A stretch of 64,000 nucleotides of DNA, from NCBI GenBank assembly GCA_963792915.1, contig CAWBYD010000006.1:558001-622000 (forward strand). Reading direction: 5' to 3'. This DNA comes from Solirubrobacter sp963792915. Its GTDB lineage: Bacteria; Actinomycetota; Thermoleophilia; Solirubrobacterales; Solirubrobacteraceae. Both the position numbers and the translations under genes were made by a program. Positions 19,656 to 26,430 of this stretch are shown here, piece by piece. The stretch's first letter is position 1. The number at the start of each line of letters is the position of its first letter. The notes under the pieces were generated by a model, which did not search any database, was not told the origin of the DNA, and was given only the letters and a program-made list of their open reading frames with translations.

Positions 19656-20588
19656 ATGCTCGACCTCAAGCTCCTGACGACCTTCCGCGAGGTCGCGGTC
19701 CGCGGCTCGTTCTCGGACGCCGCCGCCGCGCTGGACTTCACGCAGCCCGCCGTGTCGCAGCACATCGCGCGCCTGGAGCGCGGGCTGGGGACGCGGCTGC
19801 TCGAGCGCGACGCGCGCGGCGTCTCGCTCACGCCCGCCGGTGAGGTGCTGGTCCGCCACGCAGCGCTGCTGCTCGACGGCGCCCGCCGGGCGCAGGAGGA
19901 GGTCCGCGCCGCCGCCGGCATCGGCCGGCCGCGGATCCGGGTCGGCGCGTTCCCGTCAGCGGCCGCCGGGCTCATGCCCGGCACGACGCGCGACCTGCGC
20001 GCGCGCCGGCCGGACGCCGAGCTCGAGCTGCACGTGTTCGAGGAGGGCCCGGCGCAGGACGCGCTGCTGGCGGGGCGGATCGACGTCGCGGTGATCGTGA
20101 CGGCCGCGCTCTCGCCGGTCCGCGCGCGCCCGGGCGTGGACTTCCTGCCGGTCTGCGACGACGAGCTGCGGGTTGCGGTGGCCCACGACCATCCGCTCGC
20201 CACGCACGCCTCGGTGGCGCTCGAGGATCTGAGCGACGAGGCGTTCCTGATCACCGAGGTGTCCGGCACGTGCGCGGACTCCAACGTCGTGCTGCACGCG
20301 TTCCGCGACGCCGGCTTCGAGCCCGACGTGCGGTTCTCCTCCGATGACTACCAGGCGCTGCAGGGGATGGCGGCGTCGGGGATCGGCGTGGCGCTGATTC
20401 CGACCATGGCGCTCACCAGCTCGCGGCGCGACGTCGTGATCCTGCCGCTGCGCGGGCGGGCTCCGGCGCGGCAGGTCGTGGCCGCCGTACGCGCCGGCGA
20501 GCGCGACCCGTTGGTCGATCACCTGGTCGAATCGCTGCGCCGCAGTGCTCGCGCGCTGGGCGGTCCGGCGCTCACCGCCGTGGCGTAG
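19656..20588 (+). CDS. LysR family transcriptional regulator
   Basis: A 310-residue protein from the ATG at 19656 (a GTG directly precedes it). It has a winged helix-turn-helix at residues 3-60, with LDLKLLTTFREVAVRGSFSDAAAAL and QPAVSQHIARLE, and a LysR substrate-binding domain at about 90-295. The regulator diverges from the short GNAT-like gene, the usual LysR arrangement. The promoter region contains CATAAT at 19641-19646 as a possible -10. The effector is unknown. It is not clearly linked to xylA, which lies 64 bp downstream on the same strand. Confidence 0.9.
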   Translation: MLDLKLLTTFREVAVRGSFSDAAAALDFTQPAVSQHIARLERGLGTRLLERDARGVSLTPAGEVLVRHAALLLDGARRAQEEVRAAAGIGRPRIRVGAFPSAAAGLMPGTTRDLRARRPDAELELHVFEEGPAQDALLAGRIDVAVIVTAALSPVRARPGVDFLPVCDDELRVAVAHDHPLATHASVALEDLSDEAFLITEVSGTCADSNVVLHAFRDAGFEPDVRFSSDDYQALQGMAASGIGVALIPTMALTSSRRDVVILPLRGRAPARQVVAAVRAGERDPLVDHLVESLRRSARALGGPALTAVA

Positions 20589-20652
20589 CTTGACGGACGC
20601 TCTCTGAGCGATTAGTTTGGCCCGCGAACGAACTATTCGAAAGAGAGCTCGA

Positions 20653-21840
20653 ATGGCCATCATCGACGATCCCCGCACGACTGCGACCGAACAGGGCGAG
20701 CGCCCACCGGAGCATCGGTTCACGTTCGGCTTGTGGACGGTCGGCAACCCGGGGCGTGACCCGTTCGGCGGGCCGACGCGCGAGCCGGTCGACCCAGTCG
20801 ATTCGGTGCACAAGCTGGCCGAACTCGGCGCATGGGGCATCAGCCTGCACGACGACGATCTCGTGCCGTGGGGGTCCTCGGCGGCCGAGCGCGACGCGAT
20901 CGTGGCGCGCTTCAAGGCGGCGCTGGATGCCACGGGGCTGGGCGTCGGGATGGCGACGACGAACCTGTTCGGGCACCCGGCGTTCAAGGATGGCGCGTTC
21001 ACGTCCAATGACCGGCGGGTGCGCCGCGCGGCGATCGGCAAGGCGCTGCGGGCGCTGGACCTGGGTGCCGAGTTGGGCGGCGAGGTGTTCGTGTGCTGGG
21101 GTGGGCGCGAGGGCACGGAGGCGGGGGTCGCGAAGGACCCGCGCGACGCGTTGGAGCGCTACCGCGAGGCCGTCAACACGCTCGTCGAGTACTCAGAGGA
21201 CAACCACTACGGCTTCAAGTTCGCGATCGAGCCCAAGCCCAACGAGCCGCGCGGGGACATCTTCCTGCCGACGGTCGGGCATGCGCTGCACTTCGCCTCC
21301 ACGCTCGACCGCCCCGAATTGGTGGGTGTGAACCCGGAGGTCGCGCACGAGACGATGGCCGGCCTGTCCTTCCACCATGCCGTGGGGCAGGCGCTGTGGG
21401 CGGGCAAGCTGTTCCACATCGACCTCAACGCGCAGCGGATCGGGCGCTACGACCAGGACTTCCGCTTCGGCGCCGAGGACCTCAAGGAGAACTTCCTGCT
21501 CGTGCGCCTGCTCGAGCGCGCCGGCTACAGCGGACCGCGGCACTTCGACGCGCATGCCTACCGCAACGAGGATCCCGCGGGCGTGTGGGACTTCGCGGCC
21601 GGCTGCATGCGCACCTACCGGCTGCTGGCGGAGAAGGCGCACCACTTCGATTCGCTGCCCGAGGTGCAGGAGGCACTCGAGGCGGCGTCCTCGCCGGAAC
21701 TCGCCCTGGCGAGCGTCGACGGTGACTCGCCCGACGTGCTGAAGGCCGAGGTCGACCAACTCGACGCGCTGGCCGAGCGCGGCTACTACAACGAGCGGCT
21801 CGACCAGCTGCTCGTCGACGTGCTGCTCGGCGCGCGCTGA
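20653..21840 (+). CDS. xylA: Xylose isomerase
   Basis: The protein is 395 residues from the ATG at 20653, the length of class I actinobacterial xylose isomerase. FTFGLWTVGNPGRDPFG, TTNLFGHPAFKDGAFTSND (catalytic His region), CWGGREG, IEPKPNEPRGD (metal ligands Glu and Lys) and FHIDLNAQRIGRYDQDFRFG are canonical. It interconverts D-xylose with D-xylulose (and glucose with fructose) using Mg or Mn. The upstream in-frame start at 20617 would add an unlikely Arg-rich extension. No xylulokinase or sugar transporter is in the window. Confidence 0.96.
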   Translation: MAIIDDPRTTATEQGERPPEHRFTFGLWTVGNPGRDPFGGPTREPVDPVDSVHKLAELGAWGISLHDDDLVPWGSSAAERDAIVARFKAALDATGLGVGMATTNLFGHPAFKDGAFTSNDRRVRRAAIGKALRALDLGAELGGEVFVCWGGREGTEAGVAKDPRDALERYREAVNTLVEYSEDNHYGFKFAIEPKPNEPRGDIFLPTVGHALHFASTLDRPELVGVNPEVAHETMAGLSFHHAVGQALWAGKLFHIDLNAQRIGRYDQDFRFGAEDLKENFLLVRLLERAGYSGPRHFDAHAYRNEDPAGVWDFAAGCMRTYRLLAEKAHHFDSLPEVQEALEAASSPELALASVDGDSPDVLKAEVDQLDALAERGYYNERLDQLLVDVLLGAR

Positions 21841-22004
21841 ATTCCGGCACACCGACATCGTTCCGGCCACCGCTTCGCGCGCTGGTCGGAACCATTCGTC
21901 GAGGGTTCCAACGAATGCTGCGCACGAGGGACGCTGGCGGGGAACGTTTTGCGTATTTTCTCGCAATATCGCCTGTCGCTCGGGTGGGGTTTGGCGTACG
22001 AGGG

Positions 22005-22023
22005 CTGTCTGAATGTCAGACAG
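22005..22023. promoter_or_regulatory. Operator-like palindrome
   Basis: CTGTCTGA and TCAGACAG are exact reverse complements around ATG. It lies in a 600-bp non-coding stretch (21841-22437), about 60 bp upstream of a well-formed promoter, and part of it (GTCTGTC) recurs immediately downstream. It looks like a repressor site; the binding protein is unknown. Confidence 0.45.
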
Positions 22024-22080
22024 TCTGTCAAATCACGCCGCAGTTCTTTGCATCCGCTTCCATAACCCGGCGTCAGACAC

Positions 22081-22109
22081 TTGACATCCGATGTCTCGAT
22101 GCCTATTTT
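22081..22109 (+). promoter_or_regulatory. Sigma70-type promoter in non-coding DNA
   Basis: TTGACA (22081-22086), exactly 17 nt, then TATTTT (22104-22109). This is the best -35/-10 pair I saw in the window. The -35 overlaps a palindrome GACATC-C-GATGTC (22083-22095). No convincing coding region follows; the next structure is a 12-bp hairpin 54 bp downstream. Confidence 0.55.
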
Positions 22110-22198
22110 GTCGTGCCAGGAGACAAAAGCTCTTCCGCGATTCGACCCGTGGAGAGACATGGCGGCCCCGCCCCTCCCCTCTCCAGGGGGCGGGGCCG
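22110..22198 (+). ncRNA. Candidate small RNA ending in a strong hairpin
   Basis: Transcription from the promoter at 22081-22109 would start near 22116. It would meet CGGCCCCGCCCC (22163-22174) paired perfectly with GGGGCGGGGCCG (22187-22198), giving an RNA of roughly 80 nt. A second stem, GCATGGCCC-TGG-GGGCCATGC (22207-22227), follows at once. No reading frame here looks like a protein. The element may be a small RNA or a leader/attenuator; no family is recognised. Confidence 0.35.
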
Positions 22199-22206
22199 TT
22201 CCCCTC

Positions 22207-22327
22207 GCATGGCCCTGGGGGCCATGCTGCGGCAACTCTGGTGAGCACGCCGCTTGCCTCGGTGCGGTGCTTCAGAGTTGCGGCAAGCGCCGGAACTGCG
22301 CGAAGAACCCAACTGCGCGAAGAACCC
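22207..22327. repeat. Cluster of small repeats in the rest of the non-coding stretch
   Basis: This part of the 600-bp gap after xylA holds a perfect hairpin GCATGGCCC/GGGCCATGC (22207-22227). It also holds an inverted repeat GCAACTCTG (22232-22240) with CAGAGTTGC (22273-22281), and a 17-bp exact tandem repeat AACTGCGCGAAGAACCC (22294-22310 and 22311-22327). From 22328 to 22437 only GC-rich sequence is seen. Confidence 0.6.
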
Positions 22328-22437
22328 GCGTGCCGCGTCCCGCGTTTGCCCGCCGCGACCGCATCGCGCGCCCCGCGGCGCACCGCGCGCCCCGCGCGCC
22401 CGCGTCCCGCCGGCGCCCCGCGCGCTGCTGCCCCCGG

Positions 22438-22920
22438 CTAGGTTCGGGCCGCGCGGCGGCGGGCGGCTTCGGCGCGCAGCTGGTCGTGCTCGACGATGCG
22501 CTTGAGCTGCGCGAGCGTGCGCTTGACGTTCCCGCGCACGATCGGGCCGGCGAGCTGTTCGGCCAGCCAGGACCAGAGCCCGCCGCCGGCGACGCCGAAC
22601 TGCAGCCGCAGCTCCACGCGTGTGCAACCGCTTCCGGCCTCGCGCAGGCGCCAGCGGCCGTGCTGGTCGATGCCGGTCACCGACGTCCAGGCCAGGTCGT
22701 GCGCCGGGTGGTACTCGACGACCTCGATCAGCCCGCCGACCTCGGCCGAGCCGACCCGCATCAGCATCCGGTAGCGCGCGCCGAGGCCGCTGCGGCGCTC
22801 GCCGTCGACCTCCCAGCGCGTCACCCCGGCGAAGAAGTGCAGCATGCGGGCGGGGTCTGAGACCTGGTCCCAGACCAGGTCGGGCGGCGCGGCGACGACC
22901 GCGGACTCGGCGATCCTCAT
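22438..22920 (-). CDS. SRPBCC (START/polyketide-cyclase-like) family protein
   Basis: A 160-residue protein. The opening MRIAESAVVAAPPDLVWDQVSDPARM, the central W-E-VDGERRSGLGARYRM and the C-terminal long helix are typical of SRPBCC ligand-binding folds, which enclose hydrophobic ligands such as lipids. Its ATG overlaps the stop of the upstream acyltransferase by 4 bp, so it is the last gene of a three-gene minus-strand operon. A role in handling a lipid made or moved by the operon is inference. Confidence 0.85.
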   Translation of the reverse strand: MRIAESAVVAAPPDLVWDQVSDPARMLHFFAGVTRWEVDGERRSGLGARYRMLMRVGSAEVGGLIEVVEYHPAHDLAWTSVTGIDQHGRWRLREAGSGCTRVELRLQFGVAGGGLWSWLAEQLAGPIVRGNVKRTLAQLKRIVEHDQLRAEAARRRAART

Positions 22921-23834
22921 CCGATCACCGGGAGGCGGCGCTCGGCCGCCAGCGCGTCAAGCGTCTCCTGCATCAGGCGCACGATGTGGTCGTAGACCTC
23001 GTCCTCGTCGGGCTCGGGGCCGAACTCCTTGCGCAGGTGGATCGGCGGCAGCGCCTCGACCGTGATCTTGGCCGGCAGCGGGATGTGGCCGAGCATGTCG
23101 CCGACGTTGAGGCCCCACGGCAGCGCGAGCGAGATCGGCAGCACCTTCAGCCGGAACAGCCGGTCGAGGTTGAGCGCCCGCGCCAGTCCCTCGCCGCGGC
23201 TGAGGAACAGGGCGGTCTCCTGGCCGCCGATCGCCACGACCGGAACGACCGGCACGTCCTCGTCGATCGCGAGCCGGATGAAGCCCTTGCGGCCGCCGAA
23301 ATCGATCCGGTTGCCATGCCAGCTGGGACGGTGGACGTCGTAGTCGCCGCCCGGGTAGACGAGCACCGCCGCGCCGGTGCGCAGCGCGCGGCGGGCGTTC
23401 TCGTGCGAGGCGGCGACGGTTCCGTACTTGCGCAGGAACGACAGTCCGGGATAGCTGAGCACGAGGTTGTGCGCCAGTTGGTGAAACGCGCGCTCGACCC
23501 CGAAGTAGGTGCTGAAGGCGAGCGTGAACACGGTCGTGTCCGGCGTCAGGTTCCCGCCCGAATGGTTGCCGACGAGCAGGACCGGACCGCTCTCGGGCAC
23601 ATTGCCGAGCCCGCGCACCTCGCCGCGGAACCACAGCGAGGCGATCAGCCACAGGCGCGGGAGCGTCTCGCGGATGTAGTCGGGGTCGCGCTCGTCGAGG
23701 TCGGCCGCGGGAGTTTCGGCGAACCCGGGGAGCCGGCGCAGCAGGCCGGCGACCCGGCTCTGCGGGCGCAGCCGCCGGCGCGCGTGCTCGGGATCGCCGT
23801 GGCCGTTGCGCAGGCTGGTCTCGGTCGCTGTCAT
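22917..23834 (-). CDS. PlsC-type lysophospholipid/glycerol acyltransferase family protein
   Basis: A 305-residue protein from the ATG at 23834. The segment LLVGNHSGGNLTPDTTVF holds the acyltransferase His-Asp site in the variant found in the HSGG-type bacterial subfamily. VLVYPGGDYDVHRPSW is the matching acceptor-binding block, and VPVVPVVAIGGQET follows. The family moves acyl chains to lipid acceptors at the membrane. Both ends overlap neighbours by 4 bp, so it is coupled to the SCP2-hydrolase upstream and the SRPBCC protein downstream. Confidence 0.85.
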   Translation of the reverse strand: MTATETSLRNGHGDPEHARRRLRPQSRVAGLLRRLPGFAETPAADLDERDPDYIRETLPRLWLIASLWFRGEVRGLGNVPESGPVLLVGNHSGGNLTPDTTVFTLAFSTYFGVERAFHQLAHNLVLSYPGLSFLRKYGTVAASHENARRALRTGAAVLVYPGGDYDVHRPSWHGNRIDFGGRKGFIRLAIDEDVPVVPVVAIGGQETALFLSRGEGLARALNLDRLFRLKVLPISLALPWGLNVGDMLGHIPLPAKITVEALPPIHLRKEFGPEPDEDEVYDHIVRLMQETLDALAAERRLPVIG

Positions 23835-25051
23835 GCCGCCCTCAATCGTTCCCCGCCGAGCGGATCGACACGCGCGAAGAACCGTTCCAGCAGCCCGTTC
23901 GTGCGCTCGGGCCGCTCCACCTGCGGAACGTGGCCGCAGCCCTCGAGCACCACCTGCTCGGCGCTCGGAAGCCAGCGCTCGACGTGGTGACGGAAGCGCT
24001 CGGGGATCAACCGGTCGTGCGAGGACCACACGAACAGCGCCGGCGGCTTGAGCTCGGACAGGCGCGGATAGAAGCCCTTGCGCCCGAACGGCGCCTCGAG
24101 GTAGATCGCCCGCGCGGAGGCCAGGAACGCGAGTCGGGCGCCCGCGTTGTGGTAGATGCGCTCGAACTCGTCGACGACGACGTCGGCGACCGTCGGGTCG
24201 ACCAGGTCGCGGTCGGCGAACAGCGCCCAGAACTGCTGCTCGATGCGGTGGCGGCCGAGGCTGTGCGGGAGCAGGCCCAGCTCGGGCCGCGCGAAGCGCA
24301 CGAACCAATGCCAGTCGCGCTTGACGAACGCGACCGCGGGCGAGAGCAGCGCGAGGCCGCCGATGCGGTCCGGGCGTTCGAGCCCCACCTCGATCGCCAC
24401 GCGGCCGCCCATGCTGTTGCCCACGACGTGGGCGCGCTCGATCTCCAGCGCGTCCATCGCGCCGATCACCGCGCGCGCCGCGTACTGCGCGCCGTACGGG
24501 GCGAGCGCCGGCTTGCTCGAACCGCCGAAGCCCGGAAGGTCGAGCGCGTGCACGCGGTAGCGGCGGCTGAGCGCGGCGGCGGTGTCGAAGAACGACGATT
24601 TGCTCGACCCCAGCCCGTGGAGCAGCAGCATGTCCGGCCCCTGACCCATGGTCAGCGTGGACAGCTTCAGCCGGCCCACCTCGACGTCGTGGATGCGCAG
24701 CAGCGGCGGCCGGCCGTTCGGCAGCCGGAACATGCCCTCGAAGCCGATCGCGCGGTCGAGGTCGCCGCGCGCGTAGAGCCGGCGCTGGCTGAACGCCTCG
24801 ACGCCCGAGAGCTCTCCCTCGCGCAGCTGCAGCCAGGTCTCGGCGTCGGTGCCGATCACCACGTCGGGCGCCCGCTTCGACGCGCCCGCGCGCACGCGCG
24901 CGCCATGCGGGGTGCAGCGGATCTCCCAGCTGCGCCCGATGTCGCCGAGCCGGATGTGGTAGGTGGCGTCGAAGCCCGGGGCCGCCCCGAGGTAGCGGGA
25001 CGGCAGCGACCGGAATGCCTCGGCCACCCGCTCTACGAGGTCGTCCATCAT
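23831..25051 (-). CDS. SCP2 sterol-binding domain fused to an alpha/beta hydrolase
   Basis: A 406-residue protein with two domains. Residues about 5-110 resemble an SCP2 lipid-carrier domain (WEIRCTPHGARVRAG, PDVVIGTDAETWLQLREGEL, ARGDLDRAIGFEGMFRL). Residues about 125-400 are an alpha/beta hydrolase with HGLGSSKSSF (oxyanion turn), the nucleophile elbow GNSMGG (Ser213), and catalytic Asp346 (SSHDRLIP) and His374 (GCGHVPQ). This suggests a lipid ester or thioester hydrolase with a built-in lipid-binding module. It is first in the operon with the acyltransferase and SRPBCC genes and diverges from cysS across a gap of about 32 bp. Tandem ATGs at 25051 and 25048 leave the start uncertain by one codon. 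Confidence 0.82.
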   Translation of the reverse strand: MMDDLVERVAEAFRSLPSRYLGAAPGFDATYHIRLGDIGRSWEIRCTPHGARVRAGASKRAPDVVIGTDAETWLQLREGELSGVEAFSQRRLYARGDLDRAIGFEGMFRLPNGRPPLLRIHDVEVGRLKLSTLTMGQGPDMLLLHGLGSSKSSFFDTAAALSRRYRVHALDLPGFGGSSKPALAPYGAQYAARAVIGAMDALEIERAHVVGNSMGGRVAIEVGLERPDRIGGLALLSPAVAFVKRDWHWFVRFARPELGLLPHSLGRHRIEQQFWALFADRDLVDPTVADVVVDEFERIYHNAGARLAFLASARAIYLEAPFGRKGFYPRLSELKPPALFVWSSHDRLIPERFRHHVERWLPSAEQVVLEGCGHVPQVERPERTNGLLERFFARVDPLGGERLRAA

Positions 25052-25083
25052 GAGAAACCTACCCGGTGGATACGCTCAGCGGC

Positions 25084-26430
25084 GTGCCTGACGTCACGCT
25101 CTATGACACCCGTACCCGCGCGCTCCGCGTGCTGGAGCCCCGAGATCCCGGCCGGGTGGGGATCTACGCCTGCGGGCCCACGGTCTACAGCCGCGTGCAC
25201 GTCGGCAACGCCCGGCCGTACGTGGTGTTCTCTCAGCTCAAGCGCTTCCTCGAGAGCGAGGGCTACGAGGTGACGTTCGTGGCCAATGTCACGGACATCA
25301 ACGACAAGATCTACGACGCGGCGCGGGCCGCGGGCCGGCCCTCCGCGGAGCTGGCCGCGGAGATGGCGGACTGGTACCGCGCGGACACCGATCGCCTCGG
25401 GCTGGGGCGGCCCGACGTCGAGCCCTACGCGTCCGAGTTCATCGACGAGATCATCGCGTTGATCGCGCGCCTGCTCGAAGGCGGGAGCGCGTACGCCGTG
25501 TCGGGCGACGTCTACTTCCGCGTGCGATCGGTCAGCGACTACGGCGCGCTGTCGCGGCGCGACCTCGACCAGATGGACCAGGGCGAGAGCGTCGAGGGCG
25601 CGGCGTTGAAGGAGGACCCGCTCGACTTCGCGCTGTGGAAGGCCTGGAAGGAGGGCGAGGACACGTCCTGGGACGCGCCCTGGGGGCGCGGGCGGCCGGG
25701 CTGGCACATCGAGTGCTCGGCGATGGCCGAGCGCGTCCTCGGCGTGGAGCTCGACATCCACGGCGGCGGCGTCGATCTCGTGTTCCCGCACCACGAGAAC
25801 GAGGCGGCCCAGACGTCAGCGGCGCACGGGCGCCCGCTGGCGCGGCTGTGGATGCACAACGGCCTGCTGGAACTGGCCGACGAGAAGATGTCCAAGTCGG
25901 TGGGGAACATCCACGGGCTCGGCGAGGTGCTCGACGAGGTCGGGCCGGAGGCGTTGCTCATGTACTTCAGTGCGTCGCACTACCGCCAGCCGATCGCGTT
26001 CTCGCGCGAGCGCCTGGCCGAGGCGGAGCGGTCGGTCGCGCGCGTGCGCGAGGCGGGCCGGCGGCTGTCGGACGGGCCGTCTCCCGCCGGGCTGCGTGTC
26101 CATCGCGACGCGTTCTTCGATGCCCTGCGCAACGACTTCAACACCGCCGAGGCGCTCGCGTCGCTGTTCACGTGGGTGCGCGAGGCGAACCGCTCCGAGG
26201 CGCCCGTCGGCGCTGACGACCTGCGCGACATGCTCGGAGTGCTCGGGCTGGAGTCGCTCCTGGCCGCCGCCGACGGCCCGCCCGACGAGTTGCAGGAGCT
26301 GGCGCAGCGGCGCGTGGCCGCGCGGGCGGCTCGCGAGTGGACGGAGGCGGACCGGCTGCGCGACGAGATCCGCGCCGCCGGCTGGGAAGTACGCGACGGC
26401 ACCGACGGCCCCGAACTGGTCCGGGCATGA
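25084..26430 (+). CDS. cysS: Cysteine--tRNA ligase
   Basis: About 448 residues. IYACGPTVYSRVHVGNARPY contains the first zinc cysteine and the HIGH-type motif (HVGN). CSAMAERVLG and FPHHENEAAQ supply the other zinc ligands, and KMSKS is present. A DALR-like helical domain and the C-terminal WTEADRLRDEIRAAGWEVRDG follow, as in bacterial CysRS. The GTG at 25084 (MPDVTLYDTRTR) fits the family N-terminus; another GTG at 25066 would add six residues. Its stop overlaps the rlmB start by 4 bp, a common cysS-rlmB pairing. Confidence 0.96.
   Translation: MPDVTLYDTRTRALRVLEPRDPGRVGIYACGPTVYSRVHVGNARPYVVFSQLKRFLESEGYEVTFVANVTDINDKIYDAARAAGRPSAELAAEMADWYRADTDRLGLGRPDVEPYASEFIDEIIALIARLLEGGSAYAVSGDVYFRVRSVSDYGALSRRDLDQMDQGESVEGAALKEDPLDFALWKAWKEGEDTSWDAPWGRGRPGWHIECSAMAERVLGVELDIHGGGVDLVFPHHENEAAQTSAAHGRPLARLWMHNGLLELADEKMSKSVGNIHGLGEVLDEVGPEALLMYFSASHYRQPIAFSRERLAEAERSVARVREAGRRLSDGPSPAGLRVHRDAFFDALRNDFNTAEALASLFTWVREANRSEAPVGADDLRDMLGVLGLESLLAAADGPPDELQELAQRRVAARAAREWTEADRLRDEIRAAGWEVRDGTDGPELVRA

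Noticed and set aside
19656..21840. LysR gene and xylA as a xylose regulatory unit
   Set aside because: They are co-oriented, not divergent. No xylulokinase or transporter is present, and actinobacterial xyl genes are usually controlled by ROK-type XylR.
22081..22093. The 14-base string CTTGACATCCGATG also occurs at 51392-51405
   Set aside because: A shared 14-mer is expected by chance in 64 kb, and the second copy lacks a matching -10 box.
21841..22440. CRISPR array
   Set aside because: The repeats here and elsewhere are short, adjacent or inverted, with no regular spacers, and no cas genes are present.
22081..22860. A 259-residue plus-strand frame in the region after xylA
   Set aside because: It crosses hairpins and repeats, has no protein-like pattern and runs antisense into the SRPBCC gene.
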